Assembly: GCA_903838415.1 (NCBI GenBank) | Contig: CAILYI010000171.1 | Location: forward strand, 1-39,238 | Origin: an uncultured Anaerolineae bacterium | GTDB taxonomy: Bacteria; Chloroflexota; Anaerolineae; Anaerolineales; Villigracilaceae | Reading direction: 5' to 3' | Length of the DNA: 39,238 nt | Shown here: piece by piece, positions 14,528-22,922 of the stretch | How positions within the stretch are numbered: the stretch's first letter is position 1 | How the letters are laid out: every line of letters starts with the position of its first letter | Translations under genes and position numbers: made by a program | The notes under the pieces: generated by a model | The model's input: only the letters and a program-made list of their open reading frames with translations | Told to the model about the DNA's origin: nothing | The model's database searches: none

Positions 14528-14592
14528 GCCACGAATAACCCGAATTAGCACGAATTGATTCAAAATTCGAGCGCATTCGCGCTATTCGTGGC
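14528..14592. repeat. 65-bp palindromic element after the GxxExxY gene
   Basis: Outer arms 14528-14545 and 14575-14592 match at 16 of 18 positions in inverted orientation (GCCACGAATA against TATTCGTGGC at the ends). An inner inverted repeat CGAATT/AATTCG surrounds the loop. The word CGAAT recurs on both arms. The right end abuts the AAAGGA ribosome-binding site of the next gene, so the fold could affect translation of that gene. No T-run follows. Confidence 0.85.
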
Positions 14593-14606
14593 AAAAGGAT
14601 TCTCTC

Positions 14607-17144
14607 ATGCGAAAAATCATCATTGCAATCATCTTGTTGGTGTTGCTAACCGGATTTGTCTCGCCCGCAAATGCGGGAAACCCCATCCGCGTGTATTATG
14701 GTGGGGAAAAGGGGCCGGTTTCGATGGCGCTGGAGCTGGCCCCGGCGGGGACGTTTGCGCTCGTGACGGATCCGGCCCAGGCGCAGGTGTACGTCTTAAA
14801 CGGCGTCACGCCGGAGCTGGAGAAGATTTCATCGCGCGTGGCGGCAGGCGCCGGGTTGGTCTTGATTCCCGGCCCGCAAACGGATGCGGCCACCGTGGAG
14901 AAAATCTCCGGGGTGCCGGTGGAAGTGTCCAGCCGCGAGAATCCAGTCTCCATCACCGCAATCAAGATATCCGATCCACTCCTGACGGAAATCGCCTGGA
15001 ACAGCTCGCCGCAGGTCCGCGAGCGGCTGGAGATGATCACCCCGCTCTCCTCGGTGCAGCCGCTGGTGGCGGAATACGAACATGGAGAGTGGATTTTATG
15101 GCAGGCGCGGCCGAACGTATTCGTGTTCAACGCCTTTTTGAGCGGCACAGCCAACCCACAAATCCAGGAATGGGCCTATTTTAATTACCTGATCTACCAT
15201 CTGACGGTGCGCGCCGCCGGACAGACGCCGCTGGCCTTTGCCGATTACCCATCCAGCCCGGTGCCACACGCCCAGGATCGGAACCTGCTGCTGGGGCTAA
15301 TGGCGCTGATGCTGCTGACAACTTTCGCGGCCTTTTTCTTTGTGCGGCGCTACAGCCTGGCGCACCCTGAAGAATTGGACAAAATTGTCGCAGATCGCGC
15401 GCGTTTTGCCGCCCGTGAAGGCGGCACGCAGTGGGAAAATGTCGGTTTTCACCGGCCGCTGGTCGGTTTTTTGGTGGCGCTGTCGCTCGGGCTGGTACTG
15501 TTCATCCCACTGATTATTTACCAGAACCTGATTCTGCCGGTTTTTATTCTGCCTTCGGCCCAGGCGCTGGGCATTTGGGGGCGCGTGACGCAGTTCTTCA
15601 ACGTAGCCTGGCTGTTTTTCGATATGGGCACCAGCATCGCGTTTATCAAGTTCCTGTCAGAATACCGCGTGCGCGACCCCAGGCGCGGCATCCAATATGG
15701 TCAGGTCTTTGTCTGGTGGCAGCTGCTTTCGGGAGCGGTGCAGGTGGCGCTGGTGATCAGCGCAGCCAGTATTTATGCGCCACGCTCAGCCTATGCGCTG
15801 TACGCCTGGAGCATCATCATCCACGCGCTGATTCAAATCCCCGGCTTTTACCAGGTCTTCCGTCACGCGCTGACCGGTTTTCAGCGCCTGGATTATTCAC
15901 GCCTGCTGGACATCATCAAGGAAGTCGTCATGCCGATGGTGGTGCAACCGGTCTTCGTCAGCCTGATGTTCCTGTGGGGCAAGTCTCACCCGATGTATGG
16001 CGGCGCGCTGGGTGGGTTGTTCGGGCTGGGGATGGCCGCCTACGCCGCCGAGCTGTTGACCTTCGCCATCGGCTGGCAGCTCTACCGCCGGGTGGGGTAC
16101 AACTCCCGCATTTTGTTCCTGGCGCATTTCGACTGGGAAGTGGCGCTGACCAGTTTCAAGTTCGGCGTCTTTGAGATGCTCGGCTCGGCGGCCTGGTCGC
16201 TGGGACAGGCTGCGGAAATCGCCATCACGCAGGCGCGCCTGATCAATTACGCCGAAATCTGGGGCAACTGGGTCATGGCGCAGAATTTTATTTTCGCTTT
16301 CAACGTCACGCAGACGCTCAACGATGGGGTCATGCCGGCCATCTCGGAAGCTTTTTCGAGCCGGAAAAAACTGCTCAGCCAGTATTACACCGTCATGGCC
16401 TACAAATATAACGGGATGACGAGCGCCTTCCTGGCGGCCGTCCTGCTGGCAGTTGCGCCGAAATTCATCATCGGCGCCTCGGGCGTGGAATTCCAGCGTG
16501 CCGCCGTATACGTGATTCCGCTCATCATTTGGGGGGCGGTGCAGTTCCCGTCCTGGGTGGGCGACATCGTCCAACTGGGCGCGAACAAACCCTACCTGAA
16601 ATCGATTCTCGTCTTTTCCGAACAGGTCATCCGCGTGACGTTTGCCTGGATTTTGCTCGAACGCTTCCAGGTCACGGCGTTGATTATTGCTTACTTTATC
16701 GGGCTATTTTTCAAGGGGATTGCGGCCTACATCATCAATCACAAAACCTGTTACCCACAGCGCTTTTTCATCTGGCAGTCGCTCGTCGCGCCGCTGTTGG
16801 CTGGGGCGACGCACTACGGCATTCTCTGGCTGATCGTCCGCACCATCTGGAGCGGCGACCAGATTACCAGCGTGCTGATTTTCCTGATCGGTATCCTGCC
16901 CAGTTTCCCCGTCTATATGTTTCTGTATGGATTTTTCGGCGGCTGGGATGTGGACACGCTCGAAGAGTTGAACGAGGCCGTGGCGCTGACCGGTGCGGTG
17001 CGCTGGCTGACGAATTGGGGGATTTTCGTCCCGACGGCCTTTGGCGCCAAAATCAGCCCGCTGCATGGACGCTTCCCGATCTCCATCCGCGCCGCGGCGC
17101 TGCTCGAAGCAGATGAACTGACACTGGAAAAGGTCAAACTATGA
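14607..17144 (+). CDS. flippase-like polytopic membrane protein with fused extracytoplasmic domain
   Basis: 845 residues. A cleavable signal peptide (cut expected after P-A-N-A, residue 23) leads into an exported domain of about 200 residues with an alpha/beta pattern (V-Y-V-L-N-G-V-T-P-E, G-A-G-L-V-L-I-P-G-P). One membrane helix follows at about 226-246, then a basic cytosolic segment and at least twelve further hydrophobic segments. Their pattern, including F-F-N-V-A-W-L-F-F-D-M-G-T-S-I-A and long helical hairpins, resembles lipid-linked oligosaccharide flippases or MATE-type transporters. The family is not firmly recognised. Coupling to the GH38 gene (ATGA) suggests work on a mannose-containing glycan, which is inference. 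SD AAAGGA is seven bases from ATG. Confidence 0.7.
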   Translation: MRKIIIAIILLVLLTGFVSPANAGNPIRVYYGGEKGPVSMALELAPAGTFALVTDPAQAQVYVLNGVTPELEKISSRVAAGAGLVLIPGPQTDAATVEKISGVPVEVSSRENPVSITAIKISDPLLTEIAWNSSPQVRERLEMITPLSSVQPLVAEYEHGEWILWQARPNVFVFNAFLSGTANPQIQEWAYFNYLIYHLTVRAAGQTPLAFADYPSSPVPHAQDRNLLLGLMALMLLTTFAAFFFVRRYSLAHPEELDKIVADRARFAAREGGTQWENVGFHRPLVGFLVALSLGLVLFIPLIIYQNLILPVFILPSAQALGIWGRVTQFFNVAWLFFDMGTSIAFIKFLSEYRVRDPRRGIQYGQVFVWWQLLSGAVQVALVISAASIYAPRSAYALYAWSIIIHALIQIPGFYQVFRHALTGFQRLDYSRLLDIIKEVVMPMVVQPVFVSLMFLWGKSHPMYGGALGGLFGLGMAAYAAELLTFAIGWQLYRRVGYNSRILFLAHFDWEVALTSFKFGVFEMLGSAAWSLGQAAEIAITQARLINYAEIWGNWVMAQNFIFAFNVTQTLNDGVMPAISEAFSSRKKLLSQYYTVMAYKYNGMTSAFLAAVLLAVAPKFIIGASGVEFQRAAVYVIPLIIWGAVQFPSWVGDIVQLGANKPYLKSILVFSEQVIRVTFAWILLERFQVTALIIAYFIGLFFKGIAAYIINHKTCYPQRFFIWQSLVAPLLAGATHYGILWLIVRTIWSGDQITSVLIFLIGILPSFPVYMFLYGFFGGWDVDTLEELNEAVALTGAVRWLTNWGIFVPTAFGAKISPLHGRFPISIRAAALLEADELTLEKVKL

Positions 17145-20116
17145 ACCCTGACACTGGAGCTCGCTCGATGAACACAATTCACGTTATCTCGCACACCCAC
17201 TGGGACCGCGAGTGGTACCGCACCTTTCAGCAGTTCCGCTTTAAACTGGTTCAGCTTGTGGACGGTTTGCTCGAAATCCTTGAAACTGATCATCAGTTCA
17301 AATATTTCATGCTCGATGGACAAACCATCGTGCTCGACGATTATCTGCTGATGCGCCCGGAAAATGAAGCCATCCTGCGCGAACACATCCAAAAGGGACG
17401 GATAATCATCGGCCCCTGGCACATCCTGCCCGATATGTTCCTGGTCGGCCCCGAGGCCCACATCCGCAACCTGCTGGAAGGTGAACGCACCACCCGCAAA
17501 TTAGGCCCAAAAATGCTGATCGGCTATATGCCCGATTCGTTCGGTCACATCGCGCAAATGCCGCAAATCCTGCAAGGATTCGGCATCGACTCGGCCTGCC
17601 TGTGGCGTGGGCTGGACGAACAACCGGCTGAATTCTGGTGGCAAGCCCCGGACGGCTCAAAAGTGCTGATGGCTTATCTGCGCGATAGTTATTCCAACGG
17701 CGCATTTCTGCCCGGAGGAGCCAGGCTGCCCAGCGATAGTTTCTCCCAGTTTGCTGAAGCCATCGCCATCCGTGGCAAGTCATTGACAGACCATTCAGCC
17801 ACAGGCCAGGCCCTGATCATGCTCGGCACCGACCACATGGAGCCGCCGAGCAAAACCGCTGAAAACATTGCCTTTGCCGATCAAACGCTCGAAAATACGC
17901 GCGTCATCCATTCCACGCTGCCAGAGTACCTTGCCGCTGTGCGAAAGGTACTCCAGGATACGCACATGGAACTGCCGATCGTGGCTGGCGAGCTGCGCGC
18001 CTGCAAACGGATGCACTTGCTGCCCGGCGTCCTTTCCACCCGCATGTGGATTAAACAGCGCAATTCCGCCAGCGAAAACCTGCTCACCAAATGGGCGGAA
18101 CCTTTCAGCACCTTCGCCGCCCTGACCGATGGCACCGCCCTCGTCCACCATCCATCGTCAATTCTCCGTCAAACCTGGCGCTTGCTGATGGAAAACCATC
18201 CCCACGACTCGATTTGCGGCTGTTCCATTGACCAGGTGCATGATGAAATGAAAATCCGTTTCGATCAGGTCGATCAGCTTGGCGAAGAACTCACCCGCCA
18301 GAGTCTCGAAGCCCTGGCCGCCATCGTTGCCACCGACAACTCGAAAACCCCAATCGAAAATCAAAAAGCCTCCATCGTGGTCTTCAATCCACACCCCTTT
18401 CCGCGCACCGACCTTGTTTTTGCCGAAATCAACCTACCACAGGATGTCACCGCTTTTGAAATCACGGATGAAAACGGCCACGTCCTGCCACACGAAATCG
18501 AAGGTCTCGGCACGCAAGAACTGCTCAACAGCGTGCTCGCCCCGGCCGGGTTCCGGGCAACACTCAGCATGGTTCACGAAGGCCGCGTCACCGGCCTGGG
18601 CGTCCGCGCCATCACCATTCAACGCGACGGGCCTGCCGTCCATCTCGAGGTCATCCTGGCCGATGGCGAGCCCGATCTGGCCGTCTGGGAGCGCGGCAGC
18701 AAGGAAATCAACGCCCTGCTCGCAGACGACACCGTCTCCAGCTTCCACGTCCGCACTCGCACCGCCGAACTCAGCAAAGTCATCTTCACCGCGCCCGAAG
18801 TTCCCGGCCTGGGCTGGCGCGCTTTCACTGTCCGCGCCAGGAACGCCCCAAGCACCCCGCTCCAGCTCTCGCGGCTCGCCCGCGCAGTTCTGCCAATCGC
18901 CGAGCGCTTTGTCGGTACCGCTATCGGCGAAACGCTCATCCATCGCTTACAGGCCAGTCCCAGCAACAAACCACCATATATCATCGAAAACGAATTTTTA
19001 TCGGTTGAAGTTCAAGCGGATGGCACGTTAACAGTCACGGATAAGGGAAATGGGGGAATTTACCCCGGCTTGAATCGATTCGTGGATGGTGGAGATGGTG
19101 GCGACGAATACAATTATTCGCCCCCTGCCATCGACCCGCAGCCTGTCTCCCGTTTACAAAGCGTCTCCATCAACCGTGGTGCCGCCCGTCAAACGCTCAC
19201 GCTCAATCTGACGCTAAAAACTCCCGCTTCTCTCAGCGTCGACAGGAAATCCCGCTCGCGCGAAACGGTGGAAATCCCCATTAAATCGACCGTGACGCTC
19301 TCATACGGTGTCCGCAGAGTGGACATCCACACCGAAGTGGACAATATCGCCAAAGATCACCGCCTGCGCGTCCACTTCCCGACGCCCTTCAATCTGACTA
19401 AAGCCGATTACGATGGACATTTCGAAGTAAGCTGCCGGGAAATCGGCCTTCCAGCCTTTGACCGCAAGACCTGGGTCGAAGATCCACGCCCCGAAGTGCC
19501 CCAGCGCGCCTTCACCGATCTCTCAGAAGAGCATCGCGGGCTGACGCTTGCCAACCGCGGTCTGCCCGAAGTGGAAGTTTTAAAAACCGCCCGTGGAACG
19601 GAAATCGCCCTGACTCTGCTGCGTTGTGTTGGTTGGCTCTCGCGCAACGATCTGCAGACCCGCCGCGATCACGCCGGGCCAGCCACGGCTACCCCCGGCG
19701 CGCAGCTGCCCGGGAATTGGTCTTTTGACTATTCCATCTGCCCGCATGCCGGGCAAAAGAACAGCCCGCCGCATGAAAACGCGTATGCCTTCGAAACGCC
19801 GCTGCGGGCTGTCTCCACGCCGCTACATGCCGGAAGTTTGCCAGGAAAAGGTTCATTTGTATCCGTTACTGGCCGGGATTTCATTGTCAGCGCCGTGAAA
19901 CAGGCTGAAGACGGCAACGGCTGGCTGGTGCGCGGCTACAATCCGGGCCATGAAGCGCTCGAAGTGCAACTGACGCCGTTTACACGGTTCGATTCCGCGG
20001 CGCGGGTCAATCTCGCAGAGCAGAAAATTGCATCTTTAACGGTGAAACAGGCTGCGGGGAGTGTCAGTCTCGCAGTGAAAAGCAATGAGATTGCAACCGT
20101 TCTCTTTAACGGATAA
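17141..20116 (+). CDS. alpha-mannosidase, glycoside hydrolase family 38
   Basis: Zinc-dependent retaining alpha-mannosidase, 991 residues, cytosolic (no signal). Metal ligands expected from the family are seen as His20 and Asp22 in H-T-H-W-D-R-E-W-Y, Asp132 (nucleophile and ligand) in Y-M-P-D-S-F-G-H, and His355 in N-H-P-H-D-S-I-C-G-C-S. The large C-terminal beta domain (from about 400) carries W-x-E-D-P-R-P-E-V-P-Q-R-A-F and G-L-T-L-A-N-R-G-L-P-E-V-E-V typical of bacterial GH38. ATG 17141 overlaps the flippase stop; ATG 17168, with GGAG eight bases upstream, is an alternative start nine codons later. The bacterial homologue MngB cleaves mannosylglycerate; the substrate here is unknown. Confidence 0.93.
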   Translation: MNPDTGARSMNTIHVISHTHWDREWYRTFQQFRFKLVQLVDGLLEILETDHQFKYFMLDGQTIVLDDYLLMRPENEAILREHIQKGRIIIGPWHILPDMFLVGPEAHIRNLLEGERTTRKLGPKMLIGYMPDSFGHIAQMPQILQGFGIDSACLWRGLDEQPAEFWWQAPDGSKVLMAYLRDSYSNGAFLPGGARLPSDSFSQFAEAIAIRGKSLTDHSATGQALIMLGTDHMEPPSKTAENIAFADQTLENTRVIHSTLPEYLAAVRKVLQDTHMELPIVAGELRACKRMHLLPGVLSTRMWIKQRNSASENLLTKWAEPFSTFAALTDGTALVHHPSSILRQTWRLLMENHPHDSICGCSIDQVHDEMKIRFDQVDQLGEELTRQSLEALAAIVATDNSKTPIENQKASIVVFNPHPFPRTDLVFAEINLPQDVTAFEITDENGHVLPHEIEGLGTQELLNSVLAPAGFRATLSMVHEGRVTGLGVRAITIQRDGPAVHLEVILADGEPDLAVWERGSKEINALLADDTVSSFHVRTRTAELSKVIFTAPEVPGLGWRAFTVRARNAPSTPLQLSRLARAVLPIAERFVGTAIGETLIHRLQASPSNKPPYIIENEFLSVEVQADGTLTVTDKGNGGIYPGLNRFVDGGDGGDEYNYSPPAIDPQPVSRLQSVSINRGAARQTLTLNLTLKTPASLSVDRKSRSRETVEIPIKSTVTLSYGVRRVDIHTEVDNIAKDHRLRVHFPTPFNLTKADYDGHFEVSCREIGLPAFDRKTWVEDPRPEVPQRAFTDLSEEHRGLTLANRGLPEVEVLKTARGTEIALTLLRCVGWLSRNDLQTRRDHAGPATATPGAQLPGNWSFDYSICPHAGQKNSPPHENAYAFETPLRAVSTPLHAGSLPGKGSFVSVTGRDFIVSAVKQAEDGNGWLVRGYNPGHEALEVQLTPFTRFDSAARVNLAEQKIASLTVKQAAGSVSLAVKSNEIATVLFNG

Positions 20117-20161
20117 TGGTCCGCAGTCGAACAAAATTCTCAGTTTTCCCATCCTTGCGGA

Positions 20162-20167
20162 TATAAT
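20162..20167 (+). promoter_or_regulatory. -10 box of upp
   Basis: Perfect TATAAT preceded by GCGGA, as in the GGATATAAT upstream of the cyanophycinase gene. The predicted start near 20175 gives a leader of about 22 bases carrying AAGGAG. No good -35 hexamer at normal spacing. Confidence 0.5.
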
Positions 20168-20196
20168 AAAACATCCTTTCGTATCAAGGAGTGCCA

Positions 20197-20823
20197 ATGT
20201 CCAATGTTTTTGAATCAAAACACCCGCTGGTGCTGCACAAACTCAGCCGCTTGCGGGATGTAAAAACTGATCCGAAGAAGTTCCGTGAATTGGTGCAGGA
20301 AATCGCTGCGCTGATGGTCTACGAGGCCACCGCCGACCTGGCGGTGATGCCGCGCGAAGTTCAGACGCCCATGGCAAGCATGGTCGGCTACGAGCTTCAG
20401 CAGAAAATCGGGCTGGTCCCGATCCTACGCGCCGGTTTGGGCATGGTGGAAGGCATTTGGGAATTGATGCCGAGCGCAGAAGTCTGGCATATTGGGCTGT
20501 ACCGCGATGAAAAAACCCTGCGCCCGGTGGAATATTACAACAAACTACCGCTGGAACCAACTGTCTCCGTCTGCCTGATTCTGGACCCGATGCTGGCCAC
20601 CGGCGGGTCGGCCACCGCCACCGTGGAAGTGCTCAAACGCTGGGGCGTGAAAAAAATCAAGTTTGTTGGGCTGATTGGTGCCCCCGAAGGCATCGCCAAG
20701 ATGCAGAAAGAACATCCGGACGTACCGATTTTCCTGGCCGCCATTGACGATCACTTGAACGAGAAAGGTTACATCGTTCCCGGCTTGGGAGATGCGGGCG
20801 ATCGTCAGTTTGGCACTGGTTAA
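20197..20823 (+). CDS. upp: uracil phosphoribosyltransferase
   Basis: Converts uracil and PRPP to UMP in pyrimidine salvage. 208 residues, the normal size. The PRPP loop [13 protein letters not shown] is at about 127-139, V-P-I-L-R-A-G-L-G at 74-82, and the uracil-binding C-terminus [11 protein letters not shown] is intact. ATG 20197 has AAGGAG five bases upstream; a GTG six bases earlier overlaps that site and is less likely. The gene has its own promoter and ends at a strong terminator shared with mazG. Confidence 0.97.
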   Translation: MSNVFESKHPLVLHKLSRLRDVKTDPKKFRELVQEIAALMVYEATADLAVMPREVQTPMASMVGYELQQKIGLVPILRAGLGMVEGIWELMPSAEVWHIGLYRDEKTLRPVEYYNKLPLEPTVSVCLILDPMLATGGSATATVEVLKRWGVKKIKFVGLIGAPEGIAKMQKEHPDVPIFLAAIDDHLNEKGYIVPGLGDAGDRQFGTG

Positions 20824-20856
20824 AAAGTTTTGATTGGCTGGAAGATGATTAACATG

Positions 20857-20885
20857 AAAGGCGCGGGGCTCAACCCCGCGCCTTT
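20857..20885. terminator. terminator between convergent upp and mazG
   Basis: Perfect 12-bp stem AAAGGCGCGGGG / CCCCGCGCCTTT with a five-base loop, followed on the plus strand by further T residues (five in a row). It ends upp transcription. The mazG stop codon (20870-20872) lies in the loop, so one arm encodes the last mazG codons. On the minus strand the T-run is shorter (three), so termination there is probably weaker. Confidence 0.9.
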
Positions 20886-21955
20886 TTGGCTTCATTCCAC
20901 AAGTCATCCAACTCTTGCAAGGTCATTTCATGCAGCGGACGATCAGTTTTGTGACCGTGTTGCTCGATATAGTGGAAACGTTTCTTGAATTTCTGGCTGG
21001 CTGCGCGCAACGCTGATTCTGCGTCGATTTTCTTCCAGCGCGCCAGGTTGACCAACGCGAAAAATAAATCGCCAAGTTCATCCGTTAATTCTTCAGGGTT
21101 TGCAGCCGCGCGGACTTCTTCGATTTCTTCTTTCACTTTTTCGAGCACGCCTTCAATCTCAGGCCAATCAAAGCCAACCCTGGCCGCCCTGGACTGGAAT
21201 TCTTGGGCTTGAATCAGCGCAGGCAAGGCAGCAGGCAAACCATCCAGCATGCTTTTCTCACCGTCGCCCTTCTTTTTTCTCTCTTCTTTTTTCAGTTGCT
21301 CCCAGTTCGAGAGCACATCCCCCACCCCATCTACCGACACATCACCAAACACATGCGGATGTCTGCGAACGATTTTTTCATAGATTCCTTGCAGAATTTC
21401 CGCCATGGTAAATTCTGCGGTTTCGCTGGCAATCTGCGCATTCAAAACAATCTGTAACAGCAAATCCCCAAATTCCTCGCGCATTTTATCTGAATCTTCT
21501 TCATCCATGGCGGCGAGCGTTTCATAGCTCTCTTCCAATAAATGATCGCGTAAGCTGAGATGGGTCTGTTCCTTGTCCCACGGACAGCCATCTTCCGGCG
21601 CGCGCAAATGCGCAATGATTTCCTGGAATGCTTCAAAGGAACTGCCCGCACCCATCGCCGGGATAAACAAAGCCATCCCGTTTTGTTTATCCAAAGTCGA
21701 AAGCGGGAATTCTGCCAGTTGACCATCCCGCAAAACCAGTTTCAGCGAAAAATCCTGTGGATACACGGCCGCAAGGACACGCTTCATTTTCGCCATATCC
21801 GCAGTTTCACAGGCGAGCATTAACGCAGGCGCATCCGGCGGAAAAGATGGCATATGCCCACCATTTGAAAGTTCCGCCGCATCCAACAACATCAAGCGCG
21901 AAATCGAGCTTAAGCCCAACGCCGACAAAGCGGTCATCAAGTCATCAGCAACCAT
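20870..21955 (-). CDS. mazG: nucleoside triphosphate pyrophosphohydrolase MazG with partial methylase-like N-terminus
   Basis: House-cleaning hydrolase of (d)NTPs to NMP and pyrophosphate. 361 residues. Residues from about 105 carry the full tandem MazG architecture: G-C-P-W-D-K-E-Q-T-H and H-L-L-E-E-S-Y-E with E-E-F-G-D-L-L-L-Q (first domain), then E-I-E-E-V and D-E-L-G-D-L-F-F-A-L-V-N (second). Residues 1-100 resemble only the C-terminal half of the tetrapyrrole methylase domain found in YabN-type fusions. The start is supported by AGGAG six bases upstream, so the short form seems real rather than miscalled. Confidence 0.9.
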   Translation of the reverse strand: MVADDLMTALSALGLSSISRLMLLDAAELSNGGHMPSFPPDAPALMLACETADMAKMKRVLAAVYPQDFSLKLVLRDGQLAEFPLSTLDKQNGMALFIPAMGAGSSFEAFQEIIAHLRAPEDGCPWDKEQTHLSLRDHLLEESYETLAAMDEEDSDKMREEFGDLLLQIVLNAQIASETAEFTMAEILQGIYEKIVRRHPHVFGDVSVDGVGDVLSNWEQLKKEERKKKGDGEKSMLDGLPAALPALIQAQEFQSRAARVGFDWPEIEGVLEKVKEEIEEVRAAANPEELTDELGDLFFALVNLARWKKIDAESALRAASQKFKKRFHYIEQHGHKTDRPLHEMTLQELDDLWNEAKKARG

Positions 21956-21969
21956 GGGAAACTCCTATT

Positions 21970-22033
21970 AAAGCGTAAAGCGTAAAACGTAAGCGAGGAG
22001 TTCCACGCAATACGGTTTACGCGATACGACTTT
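21970..22033. repeat. 64-bp palindrome built of GCGTAAA heptamers
   Basis: The left side reads GCGTAAA twice and ACGTAAG once in register from 21973. The element folds: outer arms 21970-21977 and 22025-22033 (one bulge), inner arms 21980-21990 and 22012-22022 (10 of 11 matches), and a further GCG/CGC near the loop. It occupies most of the rpsI-mazG spacer, just upstream of the mazG ribosome-binding site on the minus strand. Confidence 0.8.
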
Positions 22034-22049
22034 CGTTATGTCTGGAATA

Positions 22050-22442
22050 CTAACGCTTGGTGTAGGTCGGAGCCTTACGGGCTTTCTTGAGACCTGGCTT
22101 TTTGCGTTCCTTGATGCGCGCATCGCGGGTCAGCAAACCAGCCTTACGCATGGCCGAAGTCCACTCACCATTGATTTTCACCAGCGCACGGGCCAAACCC
22201 AGCATCACAGAGCTGGTCTGACCAGTCACGCCGCCGCCATTCACCACAACAGAGATGTCATAAGACGTCTGTTCGTGGCCAATCGCAACCAACGGAGAAA
22301 GAATGGCCTGCATGTCGCCTGGGCGGGTGAAAAAGTCAGCAGCTTCCTTGCCATTGACAACAAACTTACCCGAACCATCAGCAACACGCACGCGAGCGGT
22401 GCCTTCCTTGCGGCGTCCAATTCCTTCGAAATACTGCGCCAT
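22050..22442 (-). CDS. rpsI: 30S ribosomal protein S9
   Basis: 130 residues of small-subunit protein S9, whose C-terminal tail reaches the decoding site. Seen: N-terminal Y-F-E-G-I-G-R-R-K-E-G-T-A-R-V, central G-G-G-V-T-G-Q, and the basic C-terminus K-K-A-R-K-A-P-T-Y-T-K-R. It follows rplM by 15 bases, the usual L13-S9 pair, and is the last ribosomal gene of this long minus-strand run. Confidence 0.97.
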   Translation of the reverse strand: MAQYFEGIGRRKEGTARVRVADGSGKFVVNGKEAADFFTRPGDMQAILSPLVAIGHEQTSYDISVVVNGGGVTGQTSSVMLGLARALVKINGEWTSAMRKAGLLTRDARIKERKKPGLKKARKAPTYTKR

Positions 22443-22457
22443 GATTGTCCTGCTCCT

Positions 22458-22880
22458 TTATTTCTCGTCGACCTGGGCGCCGTGGGGATGTTCTCCACCA
22501 CCGTACACCTTCAAGCGCTTGATAATTGCATGGCTAAACTTGGTTTTAGGAAGCATGCCCCAAACCGCGTCACGAATAACGCGATCGGGATGATTCTTGA
22601 GCTGATCCTTCAAAGTGACAGATTTCAGCCCACCCGGATAGCCGGAATGTTTGTAATACGTCTTCTCGGTAATTTTTGTACCAGTTACGGTGATGTGCGC
22701 GGCATTGATCACCACAACATAATCACCCATCGGCACACCGGGGGTGAAAGTCGGTTTATGTTTTCCGAGTAAGGTGGCGGCGATTTTCGCCGTCAAACGA
22801 CCCAGATTTTGACCAGCGGCATCGATCACCACCCAGTCATTCTGGATTTCTTTGGCCTTCGGATAGTACGATTTGTACAC
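22458..22880 (-). CDS. rplM: 50S ribosomal protein L13
   Basis: 140 residues of large-subunit assembly protein L13. Typical segments are W-V-V-I-D-A-A-G-Q-N-L-G-R-L, V-V-V-I-N-A-A-H-I-T-V-T-G-T-K, Y-Y-K-H-S-G-Y-P-G-G and V-I-R-D-A-V-W-G-M-L-P. It starts with GTG, supported by GGAG eight bases upstream. It lies 42 bases after truA. Confidence 0.97.
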   Translation of the reverse strand: MYKSYYPKAKEIQNDWVVIDAAGQNLGRLTAKIAATLLGKHKPTFTPGVPMGDYVVVINAAHITVTGTKITEKTYYKHSGYPGGLKSVTLKDQLKNHPDRVIRDAVWGMLPKTKFSHAIIKRLKVYGGGEHPHGAQVDEK

Positions 22881-22922
22881 GGTCGTATCTCCACTTACAT
22901 CATATTGACAATTTCAACCTGA

